Shown: positions 51,830 through 61,330 of the stretch, one piece after another
How positions within the stretch are numbered: the first letter of the stretch is position 1
How the letters are laid out: every line of letters starts with the position of its first letter
Assembly: GCF_001687665.2 (NCBI RefSeq)
Contig: NZ_CP016543.2
Location: 744,001 to 808,000, forward strand
Direction of reading: 5' to 3'
Length of the DNA stretch: 64,000 nucleotides
From: Planococcus donghaensis
Lineage (GTDB): Bacteria > Bacillota > Bacilli > Bacillales_A > Planococcaceae
Notes under the pieces: model-generated
The model's input: only the letters and a program-made list of their open reading frames with translations
What the model was told of the DNA's origin: nothing
Database searches by the model: none
Program-made: the position numbers and the translations under genes

Positions 51830-53113
51830 ATGAAGCGAAATGCAAGACAAGAAGCAATGGTGAAAAGTTATGCTGATTCACCTGAAAAATTTAAACGTTT
51901 GTATCGTCGAACTTTATGGATTGTCGCATTGGCTCAGATTTTTGCTGGGGTTGGGTTAACAGCTGGCGTAACAGTCGCTGCGCTTCTTGCTTCAGATATG
52001 CTTGGAACAGATCGGTATGCTGGGGTACCAGTGGTTTTTTTCACGATAGGTTCCGCAGGTGCGGCACTTATCATTGGCAGACTATCTCAACGTTTTAGTC
52101 GGCGGGTAGGTTTAGCATCAGGATTTCTAGCAGGTGCAATTGGTGCGCTAGGCGTTGTTGTTGCTGCGTTATCAACTAATATCTTTTTACTATTTCTATC
52201 TTTAGTGATTTACGGGGCAGGAATGGCTACAAATTTACAAGCGCGCTATGCAGGTACAGACTTAGCTACAGTGAAGCAACGTGGTACTGCGATTAGCGTA
52301 GCACTGGTATCACTAACCTTAGGTGCGTTTGCGGGACCTAATTTAGTTGGCGTAATGGGCACTTTTGCGGAAGCTATTAATATTCCATCTTTAGCGGGTC
52401 CGTTTATTTTAGCTGCTGTCGCATTTGGGATAGCTGGACTCGTTATTTTAATCTTATTAAGACCAGATCCATTGCAAGTTTCTAAAGCTTTAGCAGTACA
52501 TGTACAGACGGTCGAAGAAAGTTCAGAAGTGGTGAAAAAAGACGACCCTGCTATCGATAGAAAAGGCGTTATCCTAGGTGCCACTGTAATGGTATTAACC
52601 CAGTTAATTATGGTAGCCATTATGACCATGACACCGATTCATATGGGGCATTATGGTCACGACCTTGGAGATATCGGATTAGTTATCAGCATACATGTAG
52701 TTGCTATGTATTTACCTTCAATTGTCACAGGAATACTTGTGGATAAGCTAGGTCGAATTTTCATGACCGTAGCAGCCGGAATTACATTTATGGCGGCAGG
52801 TTTAGTTGCTGCATTTGGACCGAGTGAATCGATTATCGGCTTGATGTTCGCGCTCGGTTTACTTGGTCTCGGCTGGAATTTCGGGTTTATTAGCGGTACC
52901 ACATTAGTCGTGGATTCAACCGATCCTACAATGCGCGCAAAAACACAAGGAACGGTCGATGTATTAATCGCTTTAGCTGGCGCTACAGGCGGGGGACTCT
53001 CGGGCATGATCATGGCGCAATCTAGTTTTGCTGCTATGTCATTAGGCGGCGGCATTCTAGCACTTGCCTTGATTCCAGCTGTTTTATGGTCGACTAAAAA
53101 GCCGCTTACTTAG
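51830..53113 (+). CDS. MFS transporter
   Basis: 427 residues with twelve transmembrane helices in two six-helix halves joined by a charged loop (about 215-240, VEESSEVVKKDDPAIDRKG). The A-motif-like segment GRLSQRFSRRVGLASG (between TM2 and TM3) and DKLGRIFMTVAAG in the second half identify the major facilitator superfamily. Substrate unknown. ATG 51830 (MKRNARQEAM) follows GGGGGAG; ATG 51818 would add four residues. Confidence 0.9.
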   Translation: MKRNARQEAMVKSYADSPEKFKRLYRRTLWIVALAQIFAGVGLTAGVTVAALLASDMLGTDRYAGVPVVFFTIGSAGAALIIGRLSQRFSRRVGLASGFLAGAIGALGVVVAALSTNIFLLFLSLVIYGAGMATNLQARYAGTDLATVKQRGTAISVALVSLTLGAFAGPNLVGVMGTFAEAINIPSLAGPFILAAVAFGIAGLVILILLRPDPLQVSKALAVHVQTVEESSEVVKKDDPAIDRKGVILGATVMVLTQLIMVAIMTMTPIHMGHYGHDLGDIGLVISIHVVAMYLPSIVTGILVDKLGRIFMTVAAGITFMAAGLVAAFGPSESIIGLMFALGLLGLGWNFGFISGTTLVVDSTDPTMRAKTQGTVDVLIALAGATGGGLSGMIMAQSSFAAMSLGGGILALALIPAVLWSTKKPLT

Positions 53114-53120
53114 GTAAATA

Positions 53121-53158
53121 AAAAAGTGCGCAGTTCAATATTGAACTGCGCACTTTTT
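53121..53158. terminator. Bidirectional terminator
   Basis: Perfect stem AAAAAGTGCGCAGTTCAA / TTGAACTGCGCACTTTTT. Confidence 0.88.
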
Positions 53159-53164
53159 AGGTTA

Positions 53165-53881
53165 CTACGGGTTTGTTGACCAAAGTCCAGCTGATTTCAC
53201 TAAAACACGTGGATGAAGTTTTAACTGAGCCACCATCATTTCAGCTAAATCTTCTGGCTGCATTACTTTGTCCGGATTGCCATCTGTTAAGTTTTCACCA
53301 ATCGCTAAGTCAGTTGCAACAGTACTTGGGGTTAAAGCACTAACTCGGATATTGTGTTTTCTTACTTCGAGCATTAACGATTCTGTTAATCCCATTAATC
53401 CGAATTTTGAAGCGCTATATGCACTTGTTACCGGTGCACCTTTTTGGCCAGCTGTTGAAGAGATATTAATAATATCACCTGATTGGCGCTCAATCATTTG
53501 CGGCAATACAGCGCGTGTTACGTAATAAACACCCATCAAGTTGGTATCGATAATGGCTTTGAATTCTTCGGGTGATAAATCAAGGAAGTTGCCGAATTTA
53601 CCAATACCTGCATTATTGATCAATATATCAATCGAACCAAGTTCAGACAAAACATGTTCGACTGCGGCATTTACCGAATTTTGGTCTGCAACATCAGCTA
53701 CTGCAAAAACAGTTTTCACACCATATTGCTCAAGTTCAGCTACTACTTTTTCCAAGTTTTCAGCAGTACGTCCAACAAGTCCAACGTTTATGCCTTCTGC
53801 TGCAAAAGCGATAGCTGTAGAACGACCAATTCCTCTACCAGCACCTGTAATTAATGCGTTTTTACCTGTTAAGTTTTGCAT
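53165..53881 (-). CDS. 3-ketoacyl-ACP reductase-like SDR (FabG family)
   Basis: 238 residues. [19 protein letters not shown] (NADP motif), [12 protein letters not shown], Ser in [13 protein letters not shown] and YSASKFGL (Tyr/Lys). The family covers FabG and many carbonyl reductases; the fatty-acid role is not proven, as no fab genes are adjacent. ATG 53881 after AAAAGGAG; 56 extra residues upstream in frame are spurious. Confidence 0.9.
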   Translation of the reverse strand: MQNLTGKNALITGAGRGIGRSTAIAFAAEGINVGLVGRTAENLEKVVAELEQYGVKTVFAVADVADQNSVNAAVEHVLSELGSIDILINNAGIGKFGNFLDLSPEEFKAIIDTNLMGVYYVTRAVLPQMIERQSGDIINISSTAGQKGAPVTSAYSASKFGLMGLTESLMLEVRKHNIRVSALTPSTVATDLAIGENLTDGNPDKVMQPEDLAEMMVAQLKLHPRVLVKSAGLWSTNP

Positions 53882-54011
53882 ATAAATAGCTCCTTTTTTC
53901 GTAAATTGATTTCCTTCATTAGTGTAGCAAAGTATTGATAGAAATTCTAAATAGAGAACTCGAGAATCACTTATCTTCGGCCTACGTTTTTCTTCATAGG
54001 AAAACTTTCGA

Positions 54012-54042
54012 CAAAAAAACAGCAGAATAATTTCTGCTGTTA
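54012..54042 (-). terminator. Terminator of the ABC importer operon
   Basis: Stem AACAGCAGAA / TTCTGCTGTT just after the substrate-binding-protein gene, with a seven-T run on the minus strand. Confidence 0.75.
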
Positions 54043-54051
54043 AAGTCATCG

Positions 54052-55038
54052 CTATTCGAGAAATTGCGTATCAGTTAATAGTGCGAAATCAGGTTGCTCT
54101 TTTAGGAATTTTAAATCGAAAGAGGAATCTCCGAATGCTTGGATTTCTTCAGAAGCAAGAGCCGTATCGAAAATCATGTTCTCCCAAGCGCCATCTATTA
54201 TGGAAGCTTCCAATTTTTGTCCAGTGATGTCATCGATTGTGGCAATGGTTATTTCTTTAGCTTGGTCCGGGTTTTCAGCGATAAATTCAGTAGCTTCTTT
54301 ATGAGCATTGACAATCCCTTGAACCATTTCCGGGTTTTCTTTAATCAATTCACTAGAAGTTACCAAGACAGAAGCAGGCAATGTCGTACCGAATGAAATT
54401 TCATCTGGTTCGATAATAACTTTTGCGCCAGTATTTTGTTTTAGTACAGATGCCCAAGGTTCAGGAGCAACTGCAACGTCCACTTTTTCAGTAGCAAATA
54501 AAGCTTCGTATTGAGCCGGATTGCCTGTTTGATGCAACATTTCTCCACCGATGCGGTTTGAAGTAATGCCTTGTTCTTTCATGAATGTTTCGAATTGCAC
54601 ATCATGAGTGCACCCGACACGAGGCGTGATAAATGTCTTGCCAGCGAAATCATCAACAGAATCGATGCCGCTACCATTTCTAGCCATGACTACGGTCCCG
54701 CCTGAAGCACCACCAGCAATCATCGTTACATCTGCACCGTTTGTATAATTGTTCATTGCCGGACCTGGTCCAACAAGACCAGCATCAATATCACCAGTTT
54801 TTAAGGCAGTCATAAAATCCGCACCATCAGCAAACGTAACATAATCGACAGTTGTGCCATCTGCCAAGTTTTTTTCATACAATTTCTGGTCTTTGGCAAT
54901 CATAGCAGGTACATGATCTAGGTTTGGAAAATAACCGATAGTCACGGATGATGAATCTTCGCTCGCATCTGGTGAACCACAAGCCGTCAAAGTGCCTGCT
55001 AGTGTAAGGGGTACAATAAGTGAGATAAATCGTTTCAT
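54052..55038 (-). CDS. ABC substrate-binding lipoprotein (SsuA/TauA/nitrate type)
   Basis: 328 residues. Lipobox LTACG (Cys20). Periplasmic-binding-protein fold of the SsuA/ThiY-like NMT1 class: [65 protein letters not shown]. Captures an alkanesulfonate, taurine, nitrate-like anion or similar organic ligand for import. With permease and ATPase genes upstream it forms a complete importer; cysK upstream of the operon favours a sulfur source, but no desulfonating monooxygenase gene (ssuD/tauD) is present here. Confidence 0.87.
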   Translation of the reverse strand: MKRFISLIVPLTLAGTLTACGSPDASEDSSSVTIGYFPNLDHVPAMIAKDQKLYEKNLADGTTVDYVTFADGADFMTALKTGDIDAGLVGPGPAMNNYTNGADVTMIAGGASGGTVVMARNGSGIDSVDDFAGKTFITPRVGCTHDVQFETFMKEQGITSNRIGGEMLHQTGNPAQYEALFATEKVDVAVAPEPWASVLKQNTGAKVIIEPDEISFGTTLPASVLVTSSELIKENPEMVQGIVNAHKEATEFIAENPDQAKEITIATIDDITGQKLEASIIDGAWENMIFDTALASEEIQAFGDSSFDLKFLKEQPDFALLTDTQFLE

Positions 55039-55157
55039 AAGATAGATTCCTCCTGTAATTTAAATGTAGTGTAAGTAGTTAATCCATATAATTCAAACCC
55101 GAATCTTGAAGGGGAGTACAGAAGTAAAAGGATTTATAGTGTTGTTATTGATAAATT

Positions 55158-55913
55158 TTATGTTTCCAATCCCCAGCGCTTAAGAACATTCTTTTCAATT
55201 CGTTGGAATATCATCAAGTCAACAACCGCCCCAACGACTCCTATAATGATCATCACTCCGATAACCAATGACATATTACCAAAATCAGAAGCGTATCGTA
55301 ATGTATAGCCGAGACCGGGACCAGAGCTAAGCAGTTCCCCAGCCATCAAGGCTCGCCAAGCAAACGCCCATGCTAAACGTGCACCTGTCACAAAATAGGG
55401 AACAGAGGCAGGAATAATTACTTTGATGAATAAATCCAAGCCGTTCGATCCCATGGTACGAGCAGCTTTGATAAATAAAGGATCAACATTTTTGATGCCT
55501 GTTCTGACATTCAAGATCATAACGAAAGTTCCACCCAGAATGACAACGAAAATGATAGAGCCTTCACCAAGTCCAAACCACATCATGGCTAAAGGAAGCC
55601 AGACAATGCTGGGTACACTTTGCAAAGCAAGTACTAAGGTGCCAAGTGTTTCATCTGCGGTATTAGAGCGTGCCAGTAAAATACCGATACTTGTTCCGAT
55701 TAAAATAGCGGCAACCAAACCAATAAGCAATCTACGAAAGCTAGCCATCAAGTCATAGACTAGTGTCATATCCGAAAATCCAGCCATTAAAGAATCATAG
55801 ACGCTGAAAGGAGAAGGAAGTATGGTTTCGTGCCAGAGTTCAAAGCGGGACCCTAGCTCCCAAAAGACAATAAGTACGGCGAAGAAGATTAGTCGTTTAA
55901 CTGTCGGCTTCAT
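55158..55913 (-). CDS. ABC permease (SsuC/TauC type)
   Basis: 251 residues, six transmembrane helices, with the cytoplasmic EAA-type loop GTFVMILNVRTGIKNVDPLFIKAARTMGSNGLDLF that docks the ATPase. Start ATG 55913 (MKPTVKRLIFF) eight bases after GAGGAG; it overlaps the end of the ATPase gene by 17 bp. Partner of the adjacent binding protein. Confidence 0.9.
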   Translation of the reverse strand: MKPTVKRLIFFAVLIVFWELGSRFELWHETILPSPFSVYDSLMAGFSDMTLVYDLMASFRRLLIGLVAAILIGTSIGILLARSNTADETLGTLVLALQSVPSIVWLPLAMMWFGLGEGSIIFVVILGGTFVMILNVRTGIKNVDPLFIKAARTMGSNGLDLFIKVIIPASVPYFVTGARLAWAFAWRALMAGELLSSGPGLGYTLRYASDFGNMSLVIGVMIIIGVVGAVVDLMIFQRIEKNVLKRWGLET

Positions 55914-56685
55914 ATGACTGCTCCTCTTCGATGACTTTGTCAATTTCTGTTTTCAATAAAGCCATAATTTGTTCTTCTAATGCACCGATTTGTTGTCGAT
56001 GTTGTTCACGGGGCCTAGGGATATCAACTGTAATATCAGTCAATATTGTTCCGGGTCTCGTACCCATCACAATAATTCGATCAGACAGTTTGATCGACTC
56101 TGAAATACTGTGAGTTACAAATACAATGGTTTTTTGGGTATCTATCCAAATTTCCTCCAGCTGTCTGTGCAGGCGACTTCTCGTTTGTTCATCTAGTGCA
56201 CCGAACGGCTCGTCCATCAATAAAACAGCAGGATCCATTGCTAGGGACCTTGCAATTGATACACGCTGTTGCATGCCACCGGATAGTTCATGAGGATAAT
56301 GAGTAGGGTAATTACTGAGTTGCACCATTTTCAAAAAGTGTTGTGCACGCTTCAATCCTTCACTTTTAGATAATTCTTTGCGTAATGGAAACATGACATT
56401 TTCAGCAACGTTCATCCAAGGAAACAGGGCAGCTTGCTGAAATACCATTCCTCTATCTTTTCCTGGTTTCACAACTTTTTTCCCATTTACGATAATTTCT
56501 CCTGATGTTGAGCTAGTGAGTCCGGCAATCATTGATAAAAAAGTGGATTTTCCACAGCCAGAAGGGCCTAGAATAGAAATAAACTGTCCTTTTGGAATCG
56601 AGAGGTTGATATCATTTAAGACAGTAATGGGTTTGTTATTTTTATCAAAATAAACTTTGTTGATATTCTTTGCTTCAATAAACAT
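55897..56685 (-). CDS. ABC ATP-binding protein (SsuB/TauB type)
   Basis: 262 residues. Walker A GPSGCGKST, Q-loop MVFQQAALFPW, signature LSGGMQQRVSIAR, Walker B AVLLMDEPFGALD, H-loop VTHSISESIKL. This is the pattern of nitrate/sulfonate/taurine importers. ATG 56685 follows AGGTGAT. First gene of the operon, read from a strong promoter at 56735-56762. Confidence 0.92.
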   Translation of the reverse strand: MFIEAKNINKVYFDKNNKPITVLNDINLSIPKGQFISILGPSGCGKSTFLSMIAGLTSSTSGEIIVNGKKVVKPGKDRGMVFQQAALFPWMNVAENVMFPLRKELSKSEGLKRAQHFLKMVQLSNYPTHYPHELSGGMQQRVSIARSLAMDPAVLLMDEPFGALDEQTRSRLHRQLEEIWIDTQKTIVFVTHSISESIKLSDRIIVMGTRPGTILTDITVDIPRPREQHRQQIGALEEQIMALLKTEIDKVIEEEQSYEADS

Positions 56686-56704
56686 CGTCAATCACCTATG
56701 TAAA

Positions 56705-56762
56705 ACCTACCTTTCCTATCGGATATTATATTAAAGTATAGTAAAGTGGTAGGTATTGTCAA
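56705..56762 (-). promoter_or_regulatory. Promoter and inverted-repeat operator of the ABC importer operon
   Basis: Minus-strand TTGACA (56762-56757), 16-bp spacer, TATACT (56740-56735). A 7-bp inverted repeat, ACCTACC (56705-56711) and GGTAGGT (56748-56754), with one arm in the spacer and one in the leader, looks like a looped or double operator. The regulator is not identified. Confidence 0.55.
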
Positions 56763-56833
56763 CATTATAATGAAAATATTTCGATAACAAACATAAAAAG
56801 TATGCGGGCAACTGGATAGAAATACTTTATCCA

Positions 56834-56871
56834 CAAAAAAACAAGCAGATCCGAAATTTCCGGTCTGCCTG
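56834..56871 (-). terminator. Terminator after cysK
   Basis: Stem CAAGCAGATCCG / CGGTCTGCCTG (one bulge, one mismatch), followed on the minus strand by a T run. Confidence 0.7.
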
Positions 56872-56945
56872 TATTAGTGGTGAAAATTATATAAGCTGAA
56901 GTTAAAAACTAGCTGTTGTAAATTTGTAATGTATATAGATAGAGT

Positions 56946-57866
56946 CTATTCTTCGAAAAGATTCATGCTCAAATAACGTTCTCCCGTATCAGGAGCGATG
57001 CACAAAACTTTTTTGCCGCTGCCAAGACGTTTTGCAAGTTCGATTGCTGCATAAATGGTGGCACCTGCAGACGGTCCGACAAAAATACCTTCTTCACGAG
57101 CAACTCGTTTGAAGATTTCAATCGCATCTTCATCTTGAATCGCCATAATTTCATCGTATATTTTCGTATTTAGGATATTTGGTATAAATCCAGGGCTCGT
57201 TCCTACTAATTTGTGTTTACCAGGCTTCCCACCAGACAACACAGGCGATCCTTTTGGTTCTACAACTGCGATATAAAGCTCCGGCAAATGTTCTTTTAAC
57301 GTTTCACCGGTGCCTGTAATGGTACCGCCAGTTCCAGCTGATGCTACAAATGCATCTAATTGGCCGTTCATTTGCTCTAAAATTTCTAGCGCAGTTGTTG
57401 TTCGGTGAATATCTGGATTGGCTTTGTTTTCGAATTGTTGTGGGATGAAACTGTTTGGGATTTCCTTCTGTAACTCAAGTGCTTTGCTAATTGCGCCAGG
57501 CATTTTTGCATCACTTGGCGTTAAAACGACTTCAGAACCAAATGCTTTCAATAAGTTGATTCGCTCTTTTGTTGCGTTATCTGGTAACACTAGAATAGAG
57601 CGGTATCCTTTTGCAGCAGCAACCATAGCGAGACCAATTCCCGTATTGCCACTCGTTGGTTCGATGATGGTAGCCCCTTCTTTGAGCAAGCCATCTTCTT
57701 CAGCCATCTTAATCATATTATATGCAGCACGGTCTTTAACACTTTTAGAAGGATTAAACATTTCGAGTTTTACATAAACATCGGCAGCCCCTTCTGGAAC
57801 AATGCGATTCAATTTGACAACGGGTGTGTCACCAATCAATTCAGTAATATTATTATATGGTTTCAT
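56946..57866 (-). CDS. cysK: Cysteine synthase (O-acetylserine sulfhydrylase)
   Basis: 306 residues, fold-type II PLP enzyme making cysteine from O-acetylserine and sulfide. KLEMFNPSKSVKDRAA holds the Schiff-base Lys (SVKDR); PTSGNTGIGLAMVAA binds substrate; SAGTGGTITGTG binds the cofactor phosphate. The NPSKS variant differs from the common NPGxS. A leader of about 105 nt separates it from a promoter TTAACA-N17-TACAAT (minus strand, 58008-57980). Placed upstream of the sulfonate-type importer. Confidence 0.93.
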   Translation of the reverse strand: MKPYNNITELIGDTPVVKLNRIVPEGAADVYVKLEMFNPSKSVKDRAAYNMIKMAEEDGLLKEGATIIEPTSGNTGIGLAMVAAAKGYRSILVLPDNATKERINLLKAFGSEVVLTPSDAKMPGAISKALELQKEIPNSFIPQQFENKANPDIHRTTTALEILEQMNGQLDAFVASAGTGGTITGTGETLKEHLPELYIAVVEPKGSPVLSGGKPGKHKLVGTSPGFIPNILNTKIYDEIMAIQDEDAIEIFKRVAREEGIFVGPSAGATIYAAIELAKRLGSGKKVLCIAPDTGERYLSMNLFEE

Positions 57867-57979
57867 GGAGAAAACAACCTTTCTTAAGTAGCGGTATTTG
57901 TCATCTGCTTGTTTGTATGTTCTTTTTAACTAGTCCGTCAGTGAATGTATTCTAATGGACGGGCTGGAGTCTAAACTTT

Positions 57980-58008
57980 ATTGTACTAGTATAGCGCATA
58001 TTTGTTAA
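57980..58008 (-). promoter_or_regulatory. Promoter of cysK
   Basis: TTAACA, 17-bp spacer, TACAAT on the minus strand. The region 58020-58235 holds only a 45-codon open stretch of unknown nature. Confidence 0.5.
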
Positions 58009-58238
58009 TCATATTGGTTTTGTCGGCTTAAAATAGATGAGCTTAAAATGATATAAATTCCTGTAGTTGTCATGACGGTGAGGCTTGAACAACGATTAAA
58101 TGACCCGGAATTATGTATCATTACTCCTATATGGACTGCTTTAATGCTCAATAAGCTTGGCCAAAAAATGTGGCTATATAAGATGGTTCGCTAAACGAGT
58201 GGGGAGAGATCCAACTTGTCCACTTGGAACCGAAAAAG

Positions 58239-58288
58239 AAAAACCGCAATGCCTCAAATGAACTGACCCAAAAGGCATTGCGGTTTTT
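58239..58288 (-). terminator. Terminator after ade
   Basis: Stem AAAAACCGCAATGCC / GGCATTGCGGTTTTT. Confidence 0.87.
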
Positions 58289-58290
58289 TA

Positions 58291-60015
58291 TTACTCTTTA
58301 ACAGCTACTTGAATATGTTGGAAAGTTGCAACGTCAAACAAACCGCAGTCGGTTAATTTTAAATGAGGAATCACAGGTAAAGATAAAAAAGACAATGTTA
58401 AAAAGGCATTAAAATGAGTAGGTGCTCCTATTTGCAAAAGACTATCATCAAGAACTTTTAGTTGTTCGTAAACTGTTTCAAATGGTTCTTCTGACATTAA
58501 TCCGGCAATTGCTAAAGATACACTTGTTAATAGTTCTCCATCTTGAACAACGACCAGTCCACCGTTAATTTGTTGCACAGCTTCAACTGCAGCTTTAATG
58601 TCTCTGTCCGTTGTGCCAACAGCGATAATATTATGTGAATCGTGTGCAACTGTAGTGGCAATCGCTCCATTTTTTAAACCAAGCCCTTGAACAATGCCTA
58701 AACCAATATTACCAGTAGCCCGGTGACGTTCAACTACAGCCATTTTTAAAAGATCTTTGTCTGTATTTGAAACAAAGACCCCACCCAGTTGTGGCACTTC
58801 TAAAACTAAATGCTCGGTGATGAGATTATTCGGATTAATGCCGATCACATGAGCTTTTGTACTGTCTCCCATAGGAATCTGGAAGCTAGCAAGAGACAAT
58901 TCTGCAATACGAACAGTATCCTGAACGGCTAGTGAGTCACTTTTACTTTTCGAGGGGCCAACATACTTGCCGTTTTGTGCTGCTGCTTGACCGCCCTTAT
59001 AAACCGCTGAAATGGTGAATTCATCGAGGCTATCAAGCAACAGAAAGTCGGCATCATAACCTGGCGCAATGGCGCCTTTTTGTCGCAACCCAAAGCATTG
59101 CGCCGCATTAAAGCTAGCCATGGAAATAGCGGTAATCGGTGCAATGCCTTGTTTAATAGCTGTTCGAACATTAAAGTCGATACTGCCTTCTTCTATTAAA
59201 TCATCTAAATGTTTGTCGTCTGTACAGAACAAACAACGATGAGCATTTTGTTCAGTTACACCTTCAAGTAAAGTCTCCAAATTTTTAGCGACAGAACCTT
59301 CACGAAGCATGACGTACATGCCGCGCTCAAGGCGTATAAGCATTTCTTCTTTTGTTACGCACTCGTGATCAGTTAAGATTCCTGCAGTGCCGTAAACATT
59401 AATGTCAAGTGCAGTGAGACCTGCAGCATGCCCATCAATTTGCTCGCTCAGCAGCAACTTATCAAGCATTGCTTCATCTGCCCGCATAACGGCTGGGAAG
59501 TCCATCACTTCTGCTAATCCCAGAACATGATCGCGTTGTAAAAAAGGTGCTAAATCTTCAGCTGTTAGTCGGGCCCCTGCATTTTCAAAAGAAGTAGAAG
59601 GGACACATGACGGCAACATAAACTTAATATCGAGTAGGGTTGTTTCCGCATCTTTCAACATAAATTCGAGACCTGCTGTTCCGCTAACATTGGCAATTTC
59701 ATGTGGGTCTGTAACAACGGTCGTTACCCCATGAGGCAAGACAACTTGTGAAAATTGTTGCGGTGTGACCATAGACGACTCGATATGAACATGAGCATCA
59801 ATCAAGCCCGGAGCAATATATTTTCCAGATGCATCAATTTCTTCGTAGCCTTCATAATGACCAATGCCAACAATCATACCATCACTGATTGCTACATCCC
59901 CTGTAGTTAAGGTTTTTGTAAAAACATTGACGATTGAAGCGTTGCGTATTATCAAATCGGCTTTTCTTTTTTTATTGGCAGCATCGATTCGATTTTTTAG
60001 CTGAGTTTTATTCAT
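58291..60015 (-). CDS. ade: Adenine deaminase
   Basis: 574 residues of the amidohydrolase-fold adenine deaminase family, converting adenine to hypoxanthine for purine salvage. Metal site HVHIESSMVTP, TTVVTDPHEIANVSG, DGHAAGL and DHECVTKEEM (His/Glu), then CTDDKHLDDL. The C-terminal domain has VAHDSHNIIAVGTTD. Length fits B. subtilis AdeC. Ribosome site AAAGGAG before ATG 60015. No PurR boxes were found upstream. Confidence 0.94.
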   Translation of the reverse strand: MNKTQLKNRIDAANKKRKADLIIRNASIVNVFTKTLTTGDVAISDGMIVGIGHYEGYEEIDASGKYIAPGLIDAHVHIESSMVTPQQFSQVVLPHGVTTVVTDPHEIANVSGTAGLEFMLKDAETTLLDIKFMLPSCVPSTSFENAGARLTAEDLAPFLQRDHVLGLAEVMDFPAVMRADEAMLDKLLLSEQIDGHAAGLTALDINVYGTAGILTDHECVTKEEMLIRLERGMYVMLREGSVAKNLETLLEGVTEQNAHRCLFCTDDKHLDDLIEEGSIDFNVRTAIKQGIAPITAISMASFNAAQCFGLRQKGAIAPGYDADFLLLDSLDEFTISAVYKGGQAAAQNGKYVGPSKSKSDSLAVQDTVRIAELSLASFQIPMGDSTKAHVIGINPNNLITEHLVLEVPQLGGVFVSNTDKDLLKMAVVERHRATGNIGLGIVQGLGLKNGAIATTVAHDSHNIIAVGTTDRDIKAAVEAVQQINGGLVVVQDGELLTSVSLAIAGLMSEEPFETVYEQLKVLDDSLLQIGAPTHFNAFLTLSFLSLPVIPHLKLTDCGLFDVATFQHIQVAVKE

Positions 60016-60206
60016 ATGGCTAGGACTCCTTTAGGATAAATTTAAAGTGTTTAATTTGGACAAACTGGAGATACGACTTTATTTAAGAACTAAGCTTTGG
60101 CTTATTCTACAGGAGATGGATAATTTGCTCTAGTATAATTGAGGAATTATGAAATAAGAAGTAAACTGTGGCAAATAGGGGTGTGAAGAAAACTTAACAA
60201 AAATAA

Positions 60207-60247
60207 CCACTAGCAGCTTTAAAGAGCGAAAGCAAAGTTGCTAGTGG
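60207..60247 (-). terminator. Terminator after the PhzF gene
   Basis: Stem CCACTAGCAGCTTT / AAAGTTGCTAGTGG with one mismatch. Confidence 0.75.
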
Positions 60248-60265
60248 CATATAAATTCATACTAT

Positions 60266-61186
60266 TTATGGAACATAAAGCTCTCCTTGCCCGACAACAA
60301 TTGCGGTGCCTCCAATTTTAACTTCTTCAAATTGTTGGTTGTTTTTGTGAATCATAATATCGATGAAACTAGGTCTTCCCATTTCAAAACCTTGTTCGCT
60401 CCTTATTACATAATTGCCATCGGCTTTTTCATCAATTGCCCCATGTTCTACTAAAAATGCTCCTAAAGGGCCGCTAGCAGCGCCGGTTGCTGGATCTTCA
60501 GAAATACCCATGGCAGGAGCAAACATGCGACAATGAACAGTAGAGTCGTCGTATTCGGTTTCTGTTGTAAAGGCGAATATGTGCTGGCGATCGAGATTGC
60601 GACTAAAGTGGCGCTCCCAGACATCCGTTCTAAAATTGATTTCTCTCATCGCAGCAATTGAGCGGAGGGGAACAAATAAGAATGGCAATCCAGAAGAAAC
60701 AGTTTGTATTGGGAGATGGGGATCCAATTCTCCCTTTGCCAATGATAGTAAATCTGCAACCAAAGCCTGTCTGGTTAATATTTCACCGAAAACAGGAATC
60801 GGTTGAATCATTTCAACTTTGGTAATTTTTTCTTTGTTTAAAGAAACGGCTACAGAGATGTCTCCATGCTCTTCTTCAAAAACCCACTTATTAACCCCAT
60901 CTTGGGTAGGTAGCATTTTCAAATAAGCCATCACAAAAGCTGTGCCAATTGTAGGATGACCTGCAATTGGTAATTCGACTTGAGGCGTGAAAATCCGGAG
61001 ATTGATTTGATTTTGTGGCTTGGTAGGCGGGCAAATAAACGCAGTTTCTGATAAGTTTAACTCGTTAGCAATCTGTTGCATGGTTTTTGTCGTTAATCCA
61101 GAACCATCATGAAAAACTGCGAGTTGGTTACCGCCAAAAGATTGCGTCGTAAAAACATCAACTAACGTATATTTTAACGTCTTCAT
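60266..61186 (-). CDS. PhzF family isomerase/epimerase-like protein
   Basis: 306 residues with the double hot-dog PhzF fold: VDVFTTQSFGGNQLAVF, catalytic Glu in NLSETAF, AGHPTIGTAF, and C-terminal EDPATGAASGPLGAF. Most PhzF homologues outside phenazine clusters have no known substrate, and no phenazine genes are here. Ribosome site AAAGGAGG before ATG 61186. Monocistronic. Confidence 0.92.
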   Translation of the reverse strand: MKTLKYTLVDVFTTQSFGGNQLAVFHDGSGLTTKTMQQIANELNLSETAFICPPTKPQNQINLRIFTPQVELPIAGHPTIGTAFVMAYLKMLPTQDGVNKWVFEEEHGDISVAVSLNKEKITKVEMIQPIPVFGEILTRQALVADLLSLAKGELDPHLPIQTVSSGLPFLFVPLRSIAAMREINFRTDVWERHFSRNLDRQHIFAFTTETEYDDSTVHCRMFAPAMGISEDPATGAASGPLGAFLVEHGAIDEKADGNYVIRSEQGFEMGRPSFIDIMIHKNNQQFEEVKIGGTAIVVGQGELYVP

Positions 61187-61330
61187 CTTAATCCTCCTTT
61201 ATCTGAAAATTTAGTTTTCTTAGTTTCTTTGTATCAGTTAGCCCGTTAAAAGTCCACTACCTTCCATTGCAATCAATCTAATATGAGAATAAAGTAGGGA
61301 TAGAAAATCAAATTGAAAAGAGGGAAGCAT

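Noticed and set aside
57867..58010. T-box or S-box (SAM) leader on cysK
   Set aside because: No GGGTGG-type T-box motif or SAM aptamer core; the only hairpin is a short CCGTC/GACGG stem.
58291..60120. PurR or purine-riboswitch control of ade
   Set aside because: No CGAAC box pair and no aptamer consensus upstream of 60015.
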